Assembly (NCBI GenBank): GCA_013375385.1
Contig: JABXJY010000166.1
Span: forward strand, 1 to 6,177
Reading direction: 5' to 3'
Length of the DNA: 6,177 nt
DNA from: Desulfobacterales bacterium
Lineage (GTDB): Bacteria > Desulfobacterota > DSM-4660 > Desulfatiglandales > B25-G16
Shown here: positions 1-5,232 of the stretch, piece by piece
Layout: each line of letters opens with the position of its first letter
Numbering within the stretch: position 1 is the first letter of the stretch
Notes under the pieces: model-generated
Seen by the model: only the letters and a program-made list of their open reading frames with translations
Told to the model about the DNA's origin: nothing
Databases searched by the model: none
Translations under genes and position numbers: made by a program

Positions 1-98
1 AAAAGTCCAATTATTGCATTGAGAGGGAATTCACGGGCCCGATGCTCACTAGCTTGTGGAGTTTTTAAATCAGATGGCACAGGCATCGCAAAGGCCAA

Positions 99-260
99 CT
101 ACTGTATGGAGGCGGAAGAAGGCAAGGGAAGGAGAGAACGTGCGGGTTGCTTTCTATTGGCAATAACCGCTGTCAATTCAATTTCGTTACAGAATTCATT
201 ATGTAGTCGTAGCACTACCAGTCTTCTTAAGAGCTCCAATGGAGAAGCCCTTTTCATCAT
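99..260 (-). CDS. Possible small ORF overlapping the DUF3795 gene end; unrecognised
   Basis: This is a 53-codon frame starting at ATG 260, or at a second ATG at 257. The start overlaps the TGA of the upstream DUF3795 gene in an ATGATGA arrangement that would permit translational coupling. An AAAGGA lies upstream but is rather far from the start. The product would be basic and leucine-rich at its beginning (KRASPLELLRRLVVLRLHNE) and ends in a proline/serine-rich tail at an amber TAG. Beyond the TAG the same frame stays open to the window edge, about 32 codons, including a RAREFPLNAIIGL stretch that faintly recalls N-termini of H-repeat/ISAs1-type transposases. I do not recognise the protein. 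It may be a chance frame, or the broken start of something continuing outside the window. Confidence 0.2.
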   Translation of the reverse strand: MMKRASPLELLRRLVVLRLHNEFCNEIELTAVIANRKQPARSLLPLPSSASIQ

Positions 261-673
261 AGTCTAAAGTTTCCTTTGAAATAGGTGTCCTTGACGGCTT
301 TTGCCTTTTCCCTGGCCCAAGCTTCCAATCCCATTTTCTTGATCAAGCACAAATTGAACACCTTGGTATTGTGGGGGAACTGGGATGCCTTGTCGGCATA
401 TGGGTGAAGATGGTCGCACGGGAACTCGGAACAGTCGCAGCAGAAAGCGATTCCTCTGCTCTGGATGCACTTATAGACATTACATGGCCCGGTCATATTG
501 AGGAAGGCTATGGTGCCGTTTTCATTTCGACATCCTGCACATACAGCTCTTTCATATGGAATATTCAGCCTTTCGGCTATCGTATTTCGTAATTTCTCAT
601 TTTCGTTTGCCAGATACATGGGGCAATTGAAACAATCCAGCCCGCAGGGTGCGGTCATCTTTTCATAATCCAT
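257..673 (-). CDS. DUF3795 cysteine-rich protein
   Basis: This 138-residue soluble protein has the cysteine layout typical of DUF3795: CGLDCFNC at residues 10-17, CAGC at 45-48, C64 and C69, then a CCDCSEFPC block at 78-86. The spacing suggests a metal centre (zinc or Fe-S), but the function of the family is not established. No signal peptide or membrane segment is visible. I chose the ATG at 673 because a strong GGAGG sits seven or so bases before it. An in-frame ATG at 700 would add nine residues (MRFLRKEAT) and overlap the stop of the upstream VOC gene, but it has no comparable ribosome site. The gene follows the VOC gene by 23 bp on the same strand, so the two are probably co-transcribed. 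Family assignment is confident; the biochemical role is unknown. Confidence 0.85.
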   Translation of the reverse strand: MDYEKMTAPCGLDCFNCPMYLANENEKLRNTIAERLNIPYERAVCAGCRNENGTIAFLNMTGPCNVYKCIQSRGIAFCCDCSEFPCDHLHPYADKASQFPHNTKVFNLCLIKKMGLEAWAREKAKAVKDTYFKGNFRL

Positions 674-696
674 GGTTGCCTCCTTTCTCAAAAACC

Positions 697-1182
697 TCAT
701 CCAATCACTCGTAAGTTGGGCGCTTCCGCATATTTCCTCATCAAGCGTTCCTTGCCTTCTGGAGATACGTCAAAGTGCCCTCCTTTCCACTGCATGAGCT
801 GAAGTACCACTCCATTGCCAACTTTTGGGCCGACAAGGGCCTCCGGGAAATCCTCGTCCTTCATATTCGCTTTGTCCACTCTTACCCCCTTCAGTTCTAA
901 TTGTCTGACATACTCCTCAAGGTTGTCTATTTCTAAGCCAATATGCTGAACCCCAACACCTCTCGCCTCGATATGCTTTGCCACAAAGCTGGTTTCATCG
1001 GTGGCCTCTAAAACGCTGATTATGCTTTCGCCTAATTGAATGCAGGCTCCCTTATATTTTTGATCGATACATTCGAATTTCAACATGAGTTCTCCGCCTA
1101 AATTCTCCACTGCGGACTGTATAGCCTCATCCATATTCTTCACCGCAAATGCCACGTGGTTAATTCTAACAACTTTTGCCAT
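697..1182 (-). CDS. VOC (glyoxalase-fold) protein, methylmalonyl-CoA-epimerase-like
   Basis: This 161-residue protein has the two beta-alpha-beta-beta-beta halves of the vicinal oxygen chelate fold: NHVAFAVKNMDEA near the N-terminus and VQHIGLEIDNLEEYV at about 78-92. Candidate metal ligands are H9, E59, H80 and Q128. The C-terminal strand GPKVGNGVVLQLMQ aligns without gaps to the HPKSxxGVLxELCx strand of methylmalonyl-CoA epimerases, but the catalytic, metal-binding Glu is Gln128 here and the preceding His is Gly. It is therefore probably a VOC lyase, isomerase or dioxygenase-like enzyme of unknown substrate, not a true epimerase. The ATG at 1182 has a textbook AAGGAGGT just upstream. It starts 82 bp after the pspF stop and precedes the DUF3795 gene, so it may be in the pspF transcript or have its own promoter. 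No terminator is visible between them. Confidence 0.85.
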   Translation of the reverse strand: MAKVVRINHVAFAVKNMDEAIQSAVENLGGELMLKFECIDQKYKGACIQLGESIISVLEATDETSFVAKHIEARGVGVQHIGLEIDNLEEYVRQLELKGVRVDKANMKDEDFPEALVGPKVGNGVVLQLMQWKGGHFDVSPEGKERLMRKYAEAPNLRVIG

Positions 1183-1264
1183 GGCTACCTCCTTGTTTGT
1201 TATCTCCTTTATTCATTTCCAGGCCAGGGAATGAGCCTTGGAAGGTATACACCTTTGAAAGGGA

Positions 1265-2314
1265 TTATTCAATCTCCTTGATGTATTTACGATACAATCC
1301 CCGCAATTGATGGTACGTTAGCCCTAAAACCTGGGCTGCCTTCCTTTGATGGTATTTCGTTTCCCTCAGTGCCTTCTTCAAGAGAAGAACCTCTAATTCC
1401 CGAACAGCCTCTTTGATGGGTCTGTCCAGGAGGTTATCTATCGAGGCCGTATCGGTTTCAACCGTGGGAACTTCTTGTTTCGGGATGCGATGGCCAACAT
1501 GGGGAGCGTGAAATGGGTCAAAGACAATATCGGTGATCAGAGATGAATCCGATCGATACGCCGCACGCTCGACCACGTTTTTCAGCTCACGTACATTCCC
1601 GGGCCAGGAATAGCTTTCAAGTGCCGCAGTGGCTTCGCTGCTGAACTGGGGCACTTCCTCTCGTCCCAGTTCAAAGGCCATGCGTCCGGCAAAATGGTTT
1701 GCCAACAAGAGGATATCGCCTTTTCGTTCCCTGAGCGGAGGCAAAAACAGCACTTCAAAGGAGAGTCGATCCAGTAGGTCCTGTTTAAATCTGCCTTCAG
1801 CTGCCAGGGCCACCAGGTCGGAGTTGGTAGCGGCGATGATCCGCACATCCACCTCAATACTATCTGAGCTCCCAACCCGTTCAAAGGTACCATATTCTAC
1901 CACGCGCAGGATTTTCTCCTGGACCTCTATGGGGATGGTACCTATTTCATCCAGGAAAAGGCTCCCCCCGTTTGCGGCCTCAAATCTCCCGGTCCGCCGC
2001 CGCTCAGCTCCGGTAAATGCCCCTTTCTCATAGCCGAATAGTTCTGATTCGATAAGGGAAGGGGTGAGGGCTGAACAATTGAGGGCCACCAGTGGGCCTT
2101 TCCATCGGCTTGAAAGGAAATGCAGTCTGGAGGCCGCCAGTTCTTTTCCGGTGCCTCGTTCACCAATTAAAAGCACAGGCCGATTGACTAATGCGACCCG
2201 TGAAAGGCGTTCCTGAAATTCCAGGAATACCTCGGACTGGCCCAGTGCCTCGGCCATTCCCACAGGGGATCCTGCTTGGCTACGCTCTTGTAAGGGAGGT
2301 TTTCGTTCCTTCAT
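1265..2314 (-). CDS. pspF: PspF, sigma-54 enhancer-binding activator of the psp operon
   Basis: This is a bacterial enhancer-binding protein with no N-terminal sensory domain, exactly as in PspF. Numbered from ATG 2314 (349 aa), it has Walker A GERGTGKE at 51-58, the PspA-contacting loop SSRWKGP with its conserved Trp71, the sigma-54 contact loop GAFTGA at 98-103, Walker B SLFLDE at 118-123, the LLDRLSFEVLFLPPLRER region, NVRELKNVVER at 240-250, and a C-terminal Fis-type helix-turn-helix (KYHQRKAAQVLGLTYHQLRG). Known role: hexamerises and hydrolyses ATP to open sigma-54 promoters; PspA inhibits it through the Trp loop. The start is uncertain. ATG 2314 lacks a clear ribosome site. GTG 2263 (AGGA six bases upstream) or ATG 2257 would match the length of E. 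coli PspF. A TTG at 2371 overlaps the promoter -10 and is unlikely. The gene is divergent from pspA. Confidence 0.95.
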   Translation of the reverse strand: MKERKPPLQERSQAGSPVGMAEALGQSEVFLEFQERLSRVALVNRPVLLIGERGTGKELAASRLHFLSSRWKGPLVALNCSALTPSLIESELFGYEKGAFTGAERRRTGRFEAANGGSLFLDEIGTIPIEVQEKILRVVEYGTFERVGSSDSIEVDVRIIAATNSDLVALAAEGRFKQDLLDRLSFEVLFLPPLRERKGDILLLANHFAGRMAFELGREEVPQFSSEATAALESYSWPGNVRELKNVVERAAYRSDSSLITDIVFDPFHAPHVGHRIPKQEVPTVETDTASIDNLLDRPIKEAVRELEVLLLKKALRETKYHQRKAAQVLGLTYHQLRGLYRKYIKEIE

Positions 2315-2352
2315 GGTAAAAAATGTAATATAATGGTCAAATCCACTAATAC

Positions 2353-2368
2353 ATACCAAAATATACCA
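2353..2368. promoter_or_regulatory. Candidate PspF upstream activating site (tandem ATACCA)
   Basis: ATACCA occurs at 2353-2358 and again at 2363-2368, spaced exactly ten bases, one helical turn. This lies about 95-110 bp upstream of the predicted pspA start and overlaps the pspF -10, which is where E. coli PspF binds to activate pspA and repress its own gene. The assignment rests on position and repetition, not on a recognised consensus. No clear IHF site was found between it and the promoter. Confidence 0.3.
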
Positions 2369-2389
2369 CAAATCTTAGGCGTGTGTCAA
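2360..2389 (-). promoter_or_regulatory. Putative sigma-70-type promoter of pspF
   Basis: On the minus strand a perfect TTGACA (2389-2384) is followed after 18 bp by TATATT (2365-2360), one mismatch from consensus. Transcription would begin near 2353, leaving about 40 nt of leader before ATG 2314. Constitutive sigma-70 expression of pspF beside a sigma-54 pspA promoter is the known E. coli arrangement. Confidence 0.6.
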
Positions 2390-2435
2390 GTCCAGAACCC
2401 TTTGAAACCCTTACGCTTTTGGCAAAAACTACACA

Positions 2436-2452
2436 TTGGCACGATTCCTGCT
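2436..2452 (+). promoter_or_regulatory. Sigma-54 (-24/-12) promoter of pspABC
   Basis: The sequence TTGGCACGATTCCTGCT matches the sigma-54 consensus YTGGCACGrNNNTTGCW at every fixed position except one T to C just before the -12 GC. The invariant GG (2438-2439) and GC (2450-2451) are separated by the required 10 bp. The expected start is about 2463, giving a short leader that contains the pspA ribosome site GGGAGG at 2477-2482. It needs an enhancer-binding protein, and pspF lies immediately upstream and divergent. Confidence 0.9.
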
Positions 2453-2489
2453 CATCAGTGTGTAAAAACCACAAAAGGGAGGTTATGTC

Positions 2490-3173
2490 ATGGGGATTTT
2501 CACTCGGTTTCGTGATATCATTAGTTCCAATATCAATGCCATGCTTGATAAGGCGGAGGATCCAGAGAAGCTAATCAGACTGATGATCCGTGAAATGGAA
2601 GACACACTGGTTGAGATCAAGGCATCGTGCGCCGGGGTTATGGCTAACTGTAAAAAGGTTGAGCGTCAGATGGAACATGTTCAGTCACGTGGGAAATATT
2701 GGGAACAGAAGGCGGCGCTTGCGGTAAACAAGGGGCGGGATGATCTGGCGCGGGAAGCGCTCGTGGAAAAGCGCAGATTTACGGACAGGGCAGAGGCCCT
2801 TGAGCAGGAGCTACAGGAACACAACGCCTTGGTTGAACAGTATCAGGGCGACATCCGGCAGCTTGAGGATAAGCTCGGAGCTGCACGTGAAAAACAGCGC
2901 ATACTCGTACAACGCCACATTCATGCAAACAGGAAAAAACGCGCCCAGGAAGAGATCCGTCGCATGGATAGCTCTGAGGCGATCCTCAAGTTCGAGGAGC
3001 TTGAAAACCGCATTGAACGGATGGAAGCCGAAGCTGATCTGGTCAATTTCGGAAGAAAACCGGCGCTGGAAGAGGATCTGGATTCCCTTGTAGTTGACGA
3101 AGAAATTGAAAAGGAACTACAAACCCTGAAATCCTCTCTTGCAAAGGAAGATAAGAAGGCCTCTCCAGAGTAG
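2490..3173 (+). CDS. pspA: PspA, phage shock protein A
   Basis: This 227-residue PspA/IM30 (ESCRT-III-like) protein opens with the membrane-binding amphipathic helix MGIFTRFRDIISSNINAML, followed by the family hallmark AEDPEKLIRLMIREMEDTL (residues 22-40). It continues as a long, charged, almost uninterrupted coiled coil to about residue 185, with a C-terminal helical tail after FGRKPALEEDLDSL. Length and sequence closely follow E. coli PspA (222 aa). Known role: a peripheral inner-membrane protein that oligomerises on damaged membrane to limit proton leakage and, when free, inhibits PspF. The ATG at 2490 is preceded at seven bases by GGGAGG; the ATG at 2485 is out of frame. It is the first gene after the sigma-54 promoter. 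The 178 bp to pspB is unusually long for a psp operon, and I see no terminator in it. Confidence 0.97.
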   Translation: MGIFTRFRDIISSNINAMLDKAEDPEKLIRLMIREMEDTLVEIKASCAGVMANCKKVERQMEHVQSRGKYWEQKAALAVNKGRDDLAREALVEKRRFTDRAEALEQELQEHNALVEQYQGDIRQLEDKLGAAREKQRILVQRHIHANRKKRAQEEIRRMDSSEAILKFEELENRIERMEAEADLVNFGRKPALEEDLDSLVVDEEIEKELQTLKSSLAKEDKKASPE

Positions 3174-3351
3174 ACCGGTATATATCCATGCTCGCACACC
3201 AATACAATCCTGGAACAAGGCGCGGGCATAAAATGGACATCAGGGGGTTTACTTCCTGGAAGGAAAATGTTTCACTGTAGACGGAGTTGTTATTCCGATT
3301 CGCACAATGTATATCACCATTCCGAAGAAATAACGCGGGGTTGATGCAATC

Positions 3352-3594
3352 ATGCCGGAAGTTATAATTGTAGCTATCGTTTTCGGAGGTATCGTGCTGG
3401 CACTGGCCATTGTCGGAAGTACCATCCTTATGGCCATCAAGATCCTCAAGGGAGGGCTGTCCCGTAAAGGCCAAAGATTTCAGGCCGAGGAAGCCAGGAT
3501 GATTCAGGAGATGTATCGAGGGCTTTCACGATTGGAGGAACGTGTGGAGGCACTTGAAACCATTATTCTTGACCGTGAGAGAAAGGACCGTTAA
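3352..3594 (+). CDS. pspB: PspB-like phage shock membrane protein
   Basis: This 80-residue protein has one N-terminal transmembrane helix at about residues 3-30 (VIIVAIVFGGIVLALAIVGS) and a charged cytoplasmic tail containing LSRLEERVEALETIILDRER. The tail corresponds to the coiled MRERIQALESILD segment that defines PspB. Known role: PspB works with PspC at the inner membrane to sense envelope stress and release PspF by binding PspA. The match is in architecture and tail motif rather than across the full length, and the N-terminal helix is unlike the E. coli one. ATG 3352 is the only sensible start because an in-frame stop lies just upstream at 3331; its ribosome site is weak. It sits between pspA and pspC, two bases before pspC. 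Confidence 0.85.
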   Translation: MPEVIIVAIVFGGIVLALAIVGSTILMAIKILKGGLSRKGQRFQAEEARMIQEMYRGLSRLEERVEALETIILDRERKDR

Positions 3595-3596
3595 TT

Positions 3597-3980
3597 ATGA
3601 GAAGAGTTGAAGGCATTCTTCGTGGTGGGGTGTATCGTTCCCGCAACGGCATAATATTAGGTGTGTGCAGAGGCATTGCCGAGTATTTTGATTTTTCCAT
3701 TTTTTGGGTGCGGGCCATCGCGCTCGTCCTCTTGTTCATCACCGGATTCTGGCCGATTACGGGGTTGTATTTTATTGCGGCACTATTGATGAAACCAGAA
3801 CCGGTTGTACCTATCCAAACTGAGGAAGAGCAGGAGTTTTATGACAGCTACACTCATTCGTCAAGAGGGGCGGTCGACCGGCTCAAACGGAGGTATGATA
3901 ACCTGGAGCGGCGTATTCAGCGAATGGAACACACTGTTACGGCACGAGAATTTAATTGGGATCAAAGACTTAACACATAG
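3597..3980 (+). CDS. pspC: PspC, phage shock protein C
   Basis: This 127-residue protein carries a PspC domain at about residues 10-68: LYRS-type start (VYRSRNGIILGVCRGIAEYF), then FWVRAIALVLLFITG and LYFIAALLM, giving a hydrophobic region that is probably one long or two short membrane segments. A charged C-terminal coil (RRYDNLERRIQRMEHTVTAR, 98-117) followed by FNWDQRL resembles the end of E. coli PspC (ERYVTSDTFTLRSRF). Known role: inner-membrane partner of PspB that recruits PspA under stress. AAAGGA at 3582-3587 is the ribosome site, inside the end of pspB, and only two bases separate the genes, so they are translationally linked. It is the last psp gene here; no PspD, PspE or PspG follows. 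Beyond 3980 the genes run convergently, and no clear terminator hairpin with a T-run is visible. Confidence 0.93.
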   Translation: MRRVEGILRGGVYRSRNGIILGVCRGIAEYFDFSIFWVRAIALVLLFITGFWPITGLYFIAALLMKPEPVVPIQTEEEQEFYDSYTHSSRGAVDRLKRRYDNLERRIQRMEHTVTAREFNWDQRLNT

Positions 3981-4052
3981 GCTCTGCGGGGGACCTCCCA
4001 CGGCAACTGAATAGCCTCATCTTTCTTAAAGCTTGGTTTCACCGGTGCAAAA

Positions 4053-4112
4053 TTACAGTCTGGTCGCCAGCGGCAGCCCCACCAGCAGAAAAGAGGCAAT
4101 CCATTTCTTCAT
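4053..4112 (-). CDS. 19-residue signal-peptide-like ORF, possible broken lipoprotein gene
   Basis: The ATG at 4112 follows AAAGGAGGAG with ideal spacing, one of the best ribosome sites in the window. It encodes MKKWIASFLLVGLPLATRL and then a TAA. The product has a positively charged N-terminus and a hydrophobic core like a signal peptide. In a neighbouring frame, the sequence after the stop stays open for about 30 codons down to 3962 and contains a cysteine followed by a plausible export-protein stretch (CNFAPVKPSFKKDEAIQLPW). A single frameshift could therefore have separated a signal peptide from a short lipoprotein body. Alternatively it is a genuine tiny membrane peptide. It lies 91 bp downstream of the selenoprotein gene on the same strand. 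Homology is unknown. Confidence 0.35.
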   Translation of the reverse strand: MKKWIASFLLVGLPLATRL

Positions 4113-4199
4113 CTTTGACTCCTCCTTTCCATCTTTCTACCCGCATTGTTCCCTTTAAGATGGTTTCTTAAAATTGGAGAAGAGCGCCCGTAAGCAACA

Positions 4200-4218
4200 G
4201 ATCCTATGAATTAGGATC
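4200..4218 (-). repeat. 7-bp hairpin over the selenoprotein stop codon
   Basis: GATCCTA and TAGGATC flank a five-base loop, and the TAG stop of the oxidoreductase falls in one arm. No T-run follows on the minus strand, so it is not a classical intrinsic terminator. It could mark the transcript 3' end or protect it, or be chance. Confidence 0.3.
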
Positions 4219-4833
4219 ACGTTTCTTTACGTCGTTAACCTTCATGAGCTCCTCTAATACTTCGTATGGTTGTGCACCTACAACCGCCTGATTATTGATC
4301 ACAAAGGTGGGAACTGCCGTCACACCCATTGCATACGCACGCGACCAATCCAAATCAACAGCTTCCTTGAAGGCTCTTGTTTCAAGCACCTTTTGAGCCT
4401 CTTTGCCAGGAAGGTCAACGGATTTCGCCAAATCGACCAGTTCAGGGATACTCCCGATATTTTTGCCATCGACAAAATAAGCTCGAAAGACGGCGTTGTG
4501 GAATTCGTCACCTTTGCCTTTGGATTCCGCCCACTTACCCAATTCTTGAGCCAGGCGGCTATTGTAGGTTTTTTTTCGTTCGCCGAGAGGCAATCCCACT
4601 TCATTGGCCACCTGCTTCAAGCGAGCCATCATCTGGTCAATGTCTACGGAGCGATCTGCAAAAAGTTCTTCAAGCGCGAGCCCCTCTTCCGAAGTGTTGG
4701 GATGGAGAGGGAAGGCAGTCCACCTAATTTCAATCTCATAATCCTTTCGCAATCGTTCAATACGCCCGGTATTGAAGTAACACCAAGGTCAAACGTAATC
4801 AGAGAATATTTCAAGGATTACAGGTCCGCTCAT
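4204..4833 (-). CDS. FrnE/DsbA-family thioredoxin-fold selenoprotein (UPWC), in-frame TGA read as Sec
   Basis: Reading from ATG 4833 gives 209 residues if the TGA at 4791-4789 (codon 15) is read through as selenocysteine. The N-terminus is MSGPVILEIFSDYV-U-PWCYFNTGRIERL, the FrnE/DsbA pattern in which relatives have DxVCPWCY, so Sec15 replaces the first redox cysteine and Cys18 is the resolving one. The remainder is a helical insertion with RWTAFPLHPNT (38-47) and a thioredoxin-fold end with the cis-proline loop GVTAVPTFV (Pro175). Likely role: thiol/disulfide (selenol) oxidoreductase. No signal peptide is visible, so it is probably cytoplasmic. AAGGGGAG four bases before ATG 4833 supports the start; the alternative TTG at 4752 has no motif and decapitates the protein. 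A SECIS-like stem-loop follows the TGA. A nonsense mutation is the main alternative, but the frame is otherwise intact and well conserved. Confidence 0.88.
4743..4788 (-). promoter_or_regulatory. Putative bacterial SECIS stem-loop after the Sec codon
   Basis: Counting from the base after the TGA, bases 13-20 (TTCAATAC) pair perfectly with 26-33 (GTATTGAA) around a five-base loop CGGGC that carries guanines. CCTT at 1-4 can pair with AAGG at 43-46 to form a basal helix. Loop distance and size fit bacterial SECIS elements, which lie in the coding region directly downstream of UGA and bind SelB. The UGA is followed by C, as in E. coli fdhF. The 8-bp upper stem spans 4756-4776. Confidence 0.75.
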
Positions 4834-4897
4834 GAGGCTCCCCTTGTCTAATGAGTTGACACACTTTCCCAAGCTATAGTGAACGTCACAAGAGAGT

Positions 4898-5069
4898 TGT
4901 CATTGCGAGGAGCGATAGTGGTTGCGAGGCGAAGCCGAAGCAAACTCGGAGCCTTTTCTTGACAACTGAGAGATACAACGGCCTGACATCATAGAAGCTG
5001 AGATTCCTCGCTGCGCTCGGAACAGGCTCCGCAATCCCGTGAGATTGCTTCGCTTCGCTCGCAATGACA
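4898..5069. repeat. Dispersed palindromic repeat with 12-bp terminal inverted repeats
   Basis: The element begins TGTCATTGCGAG (4898-4909) and ends with its exact complement CTCGCAATGACA (5058-5069). Inside are further GCGAAGC / GCTTCGC-type palindromes and a GAGATTCCTCGCTGCGCTCG unit. This is the familiar non-coding repeat whose spurious translation yields 'SLRAKRSNL' peptides, seen in many deltaproteobacterial and other genomes. No target-site duplication is evident. It may act as a MITE or REP-like element and sits just upstream of the selenoprotein gene. Confidence 0.8.
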
Positions 5070-5089
5070 TTTCAAATGGCAACTTATTT

Positions 5090-5232
5090 CTGAACTTGTG
5101 CATTTTTAAACTCATCTTTTGATGAAAAACCATGGAATATCAATAAGTTAACGCCAAAACAACACCTTGATACATCTTGAACAAGTAAACATAACAATTT
5201 CAGCATGTTACATAGTTTTTGCACAAGTTCAG
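5090..5232. repeat. AT-rich segment bounded by a 13-bp perfect inverted repeat
   Basis: CTGAACTTGTGCA at 5090-5102 is mirrored exactly by TGCACAAGTTCAG at 5220-5232. The 117 bp between is AT-rich, has no ORF of note, and contains a related CTTGAACAAG at 5176-5185. The right end abuts the stop codon of the Fe-S ORF at 5233. It could be a small non-autonomous mobile element or an inverted pair of binding sites. I do not recognise the family. Confidence 0.45.

Noticed and set aside
19..267. 82-codon plus-strand frame at the left edge
   Set aside because: No ribosome site, low-complexity composition and no recognisable motif.
1629..2033. 134-codon plus-strand frame inside pspF
   Set aside because: Antisense shadow of the conserved AAA+ domain; serine/arginine-rich composition typical of a shadow.
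3043..3474. 143-codon minus-strand frame across the pspA-pspB gap
   Set aside because: It overlaps the ends of two well-supported genes antisense and shows no domain features, so it does not explain the gap.
3980..4025. Hairpin after pspC as an intrinsic terminator
   Set aside because: The AGGCT/AGCCT pairing has a very long loop and no T-run, so it is not convincing.
4204..4752. Oxidoreductase starting at TTG 4752 as a complete gene
   Set aside because: This start removes the first strand and the whole redox motif and has no Shine-Dalgarno. The upstream in-frame extension through TGA restores both.
4270..4851. Long 193-codon plus-strand frame opposite the oxidoreductase
   Set aside because: It is fully antisense to a frame with clear FrnE/DsbA motifs; the translation shows no family features and no good ribosome site.
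4856..4880. Plus-strand TTGACA with TATAGT as a promoter
   Set aside because: The spacer is only 13 bp, and no plus-strand gene follows, only the repeat.
4900..5133. 77-codon minus-strand frame with the SLRAKRSNL peptide
   Set aside because: This is the well-known spurious translation of the dispersed palindromic repeat, not a gene.
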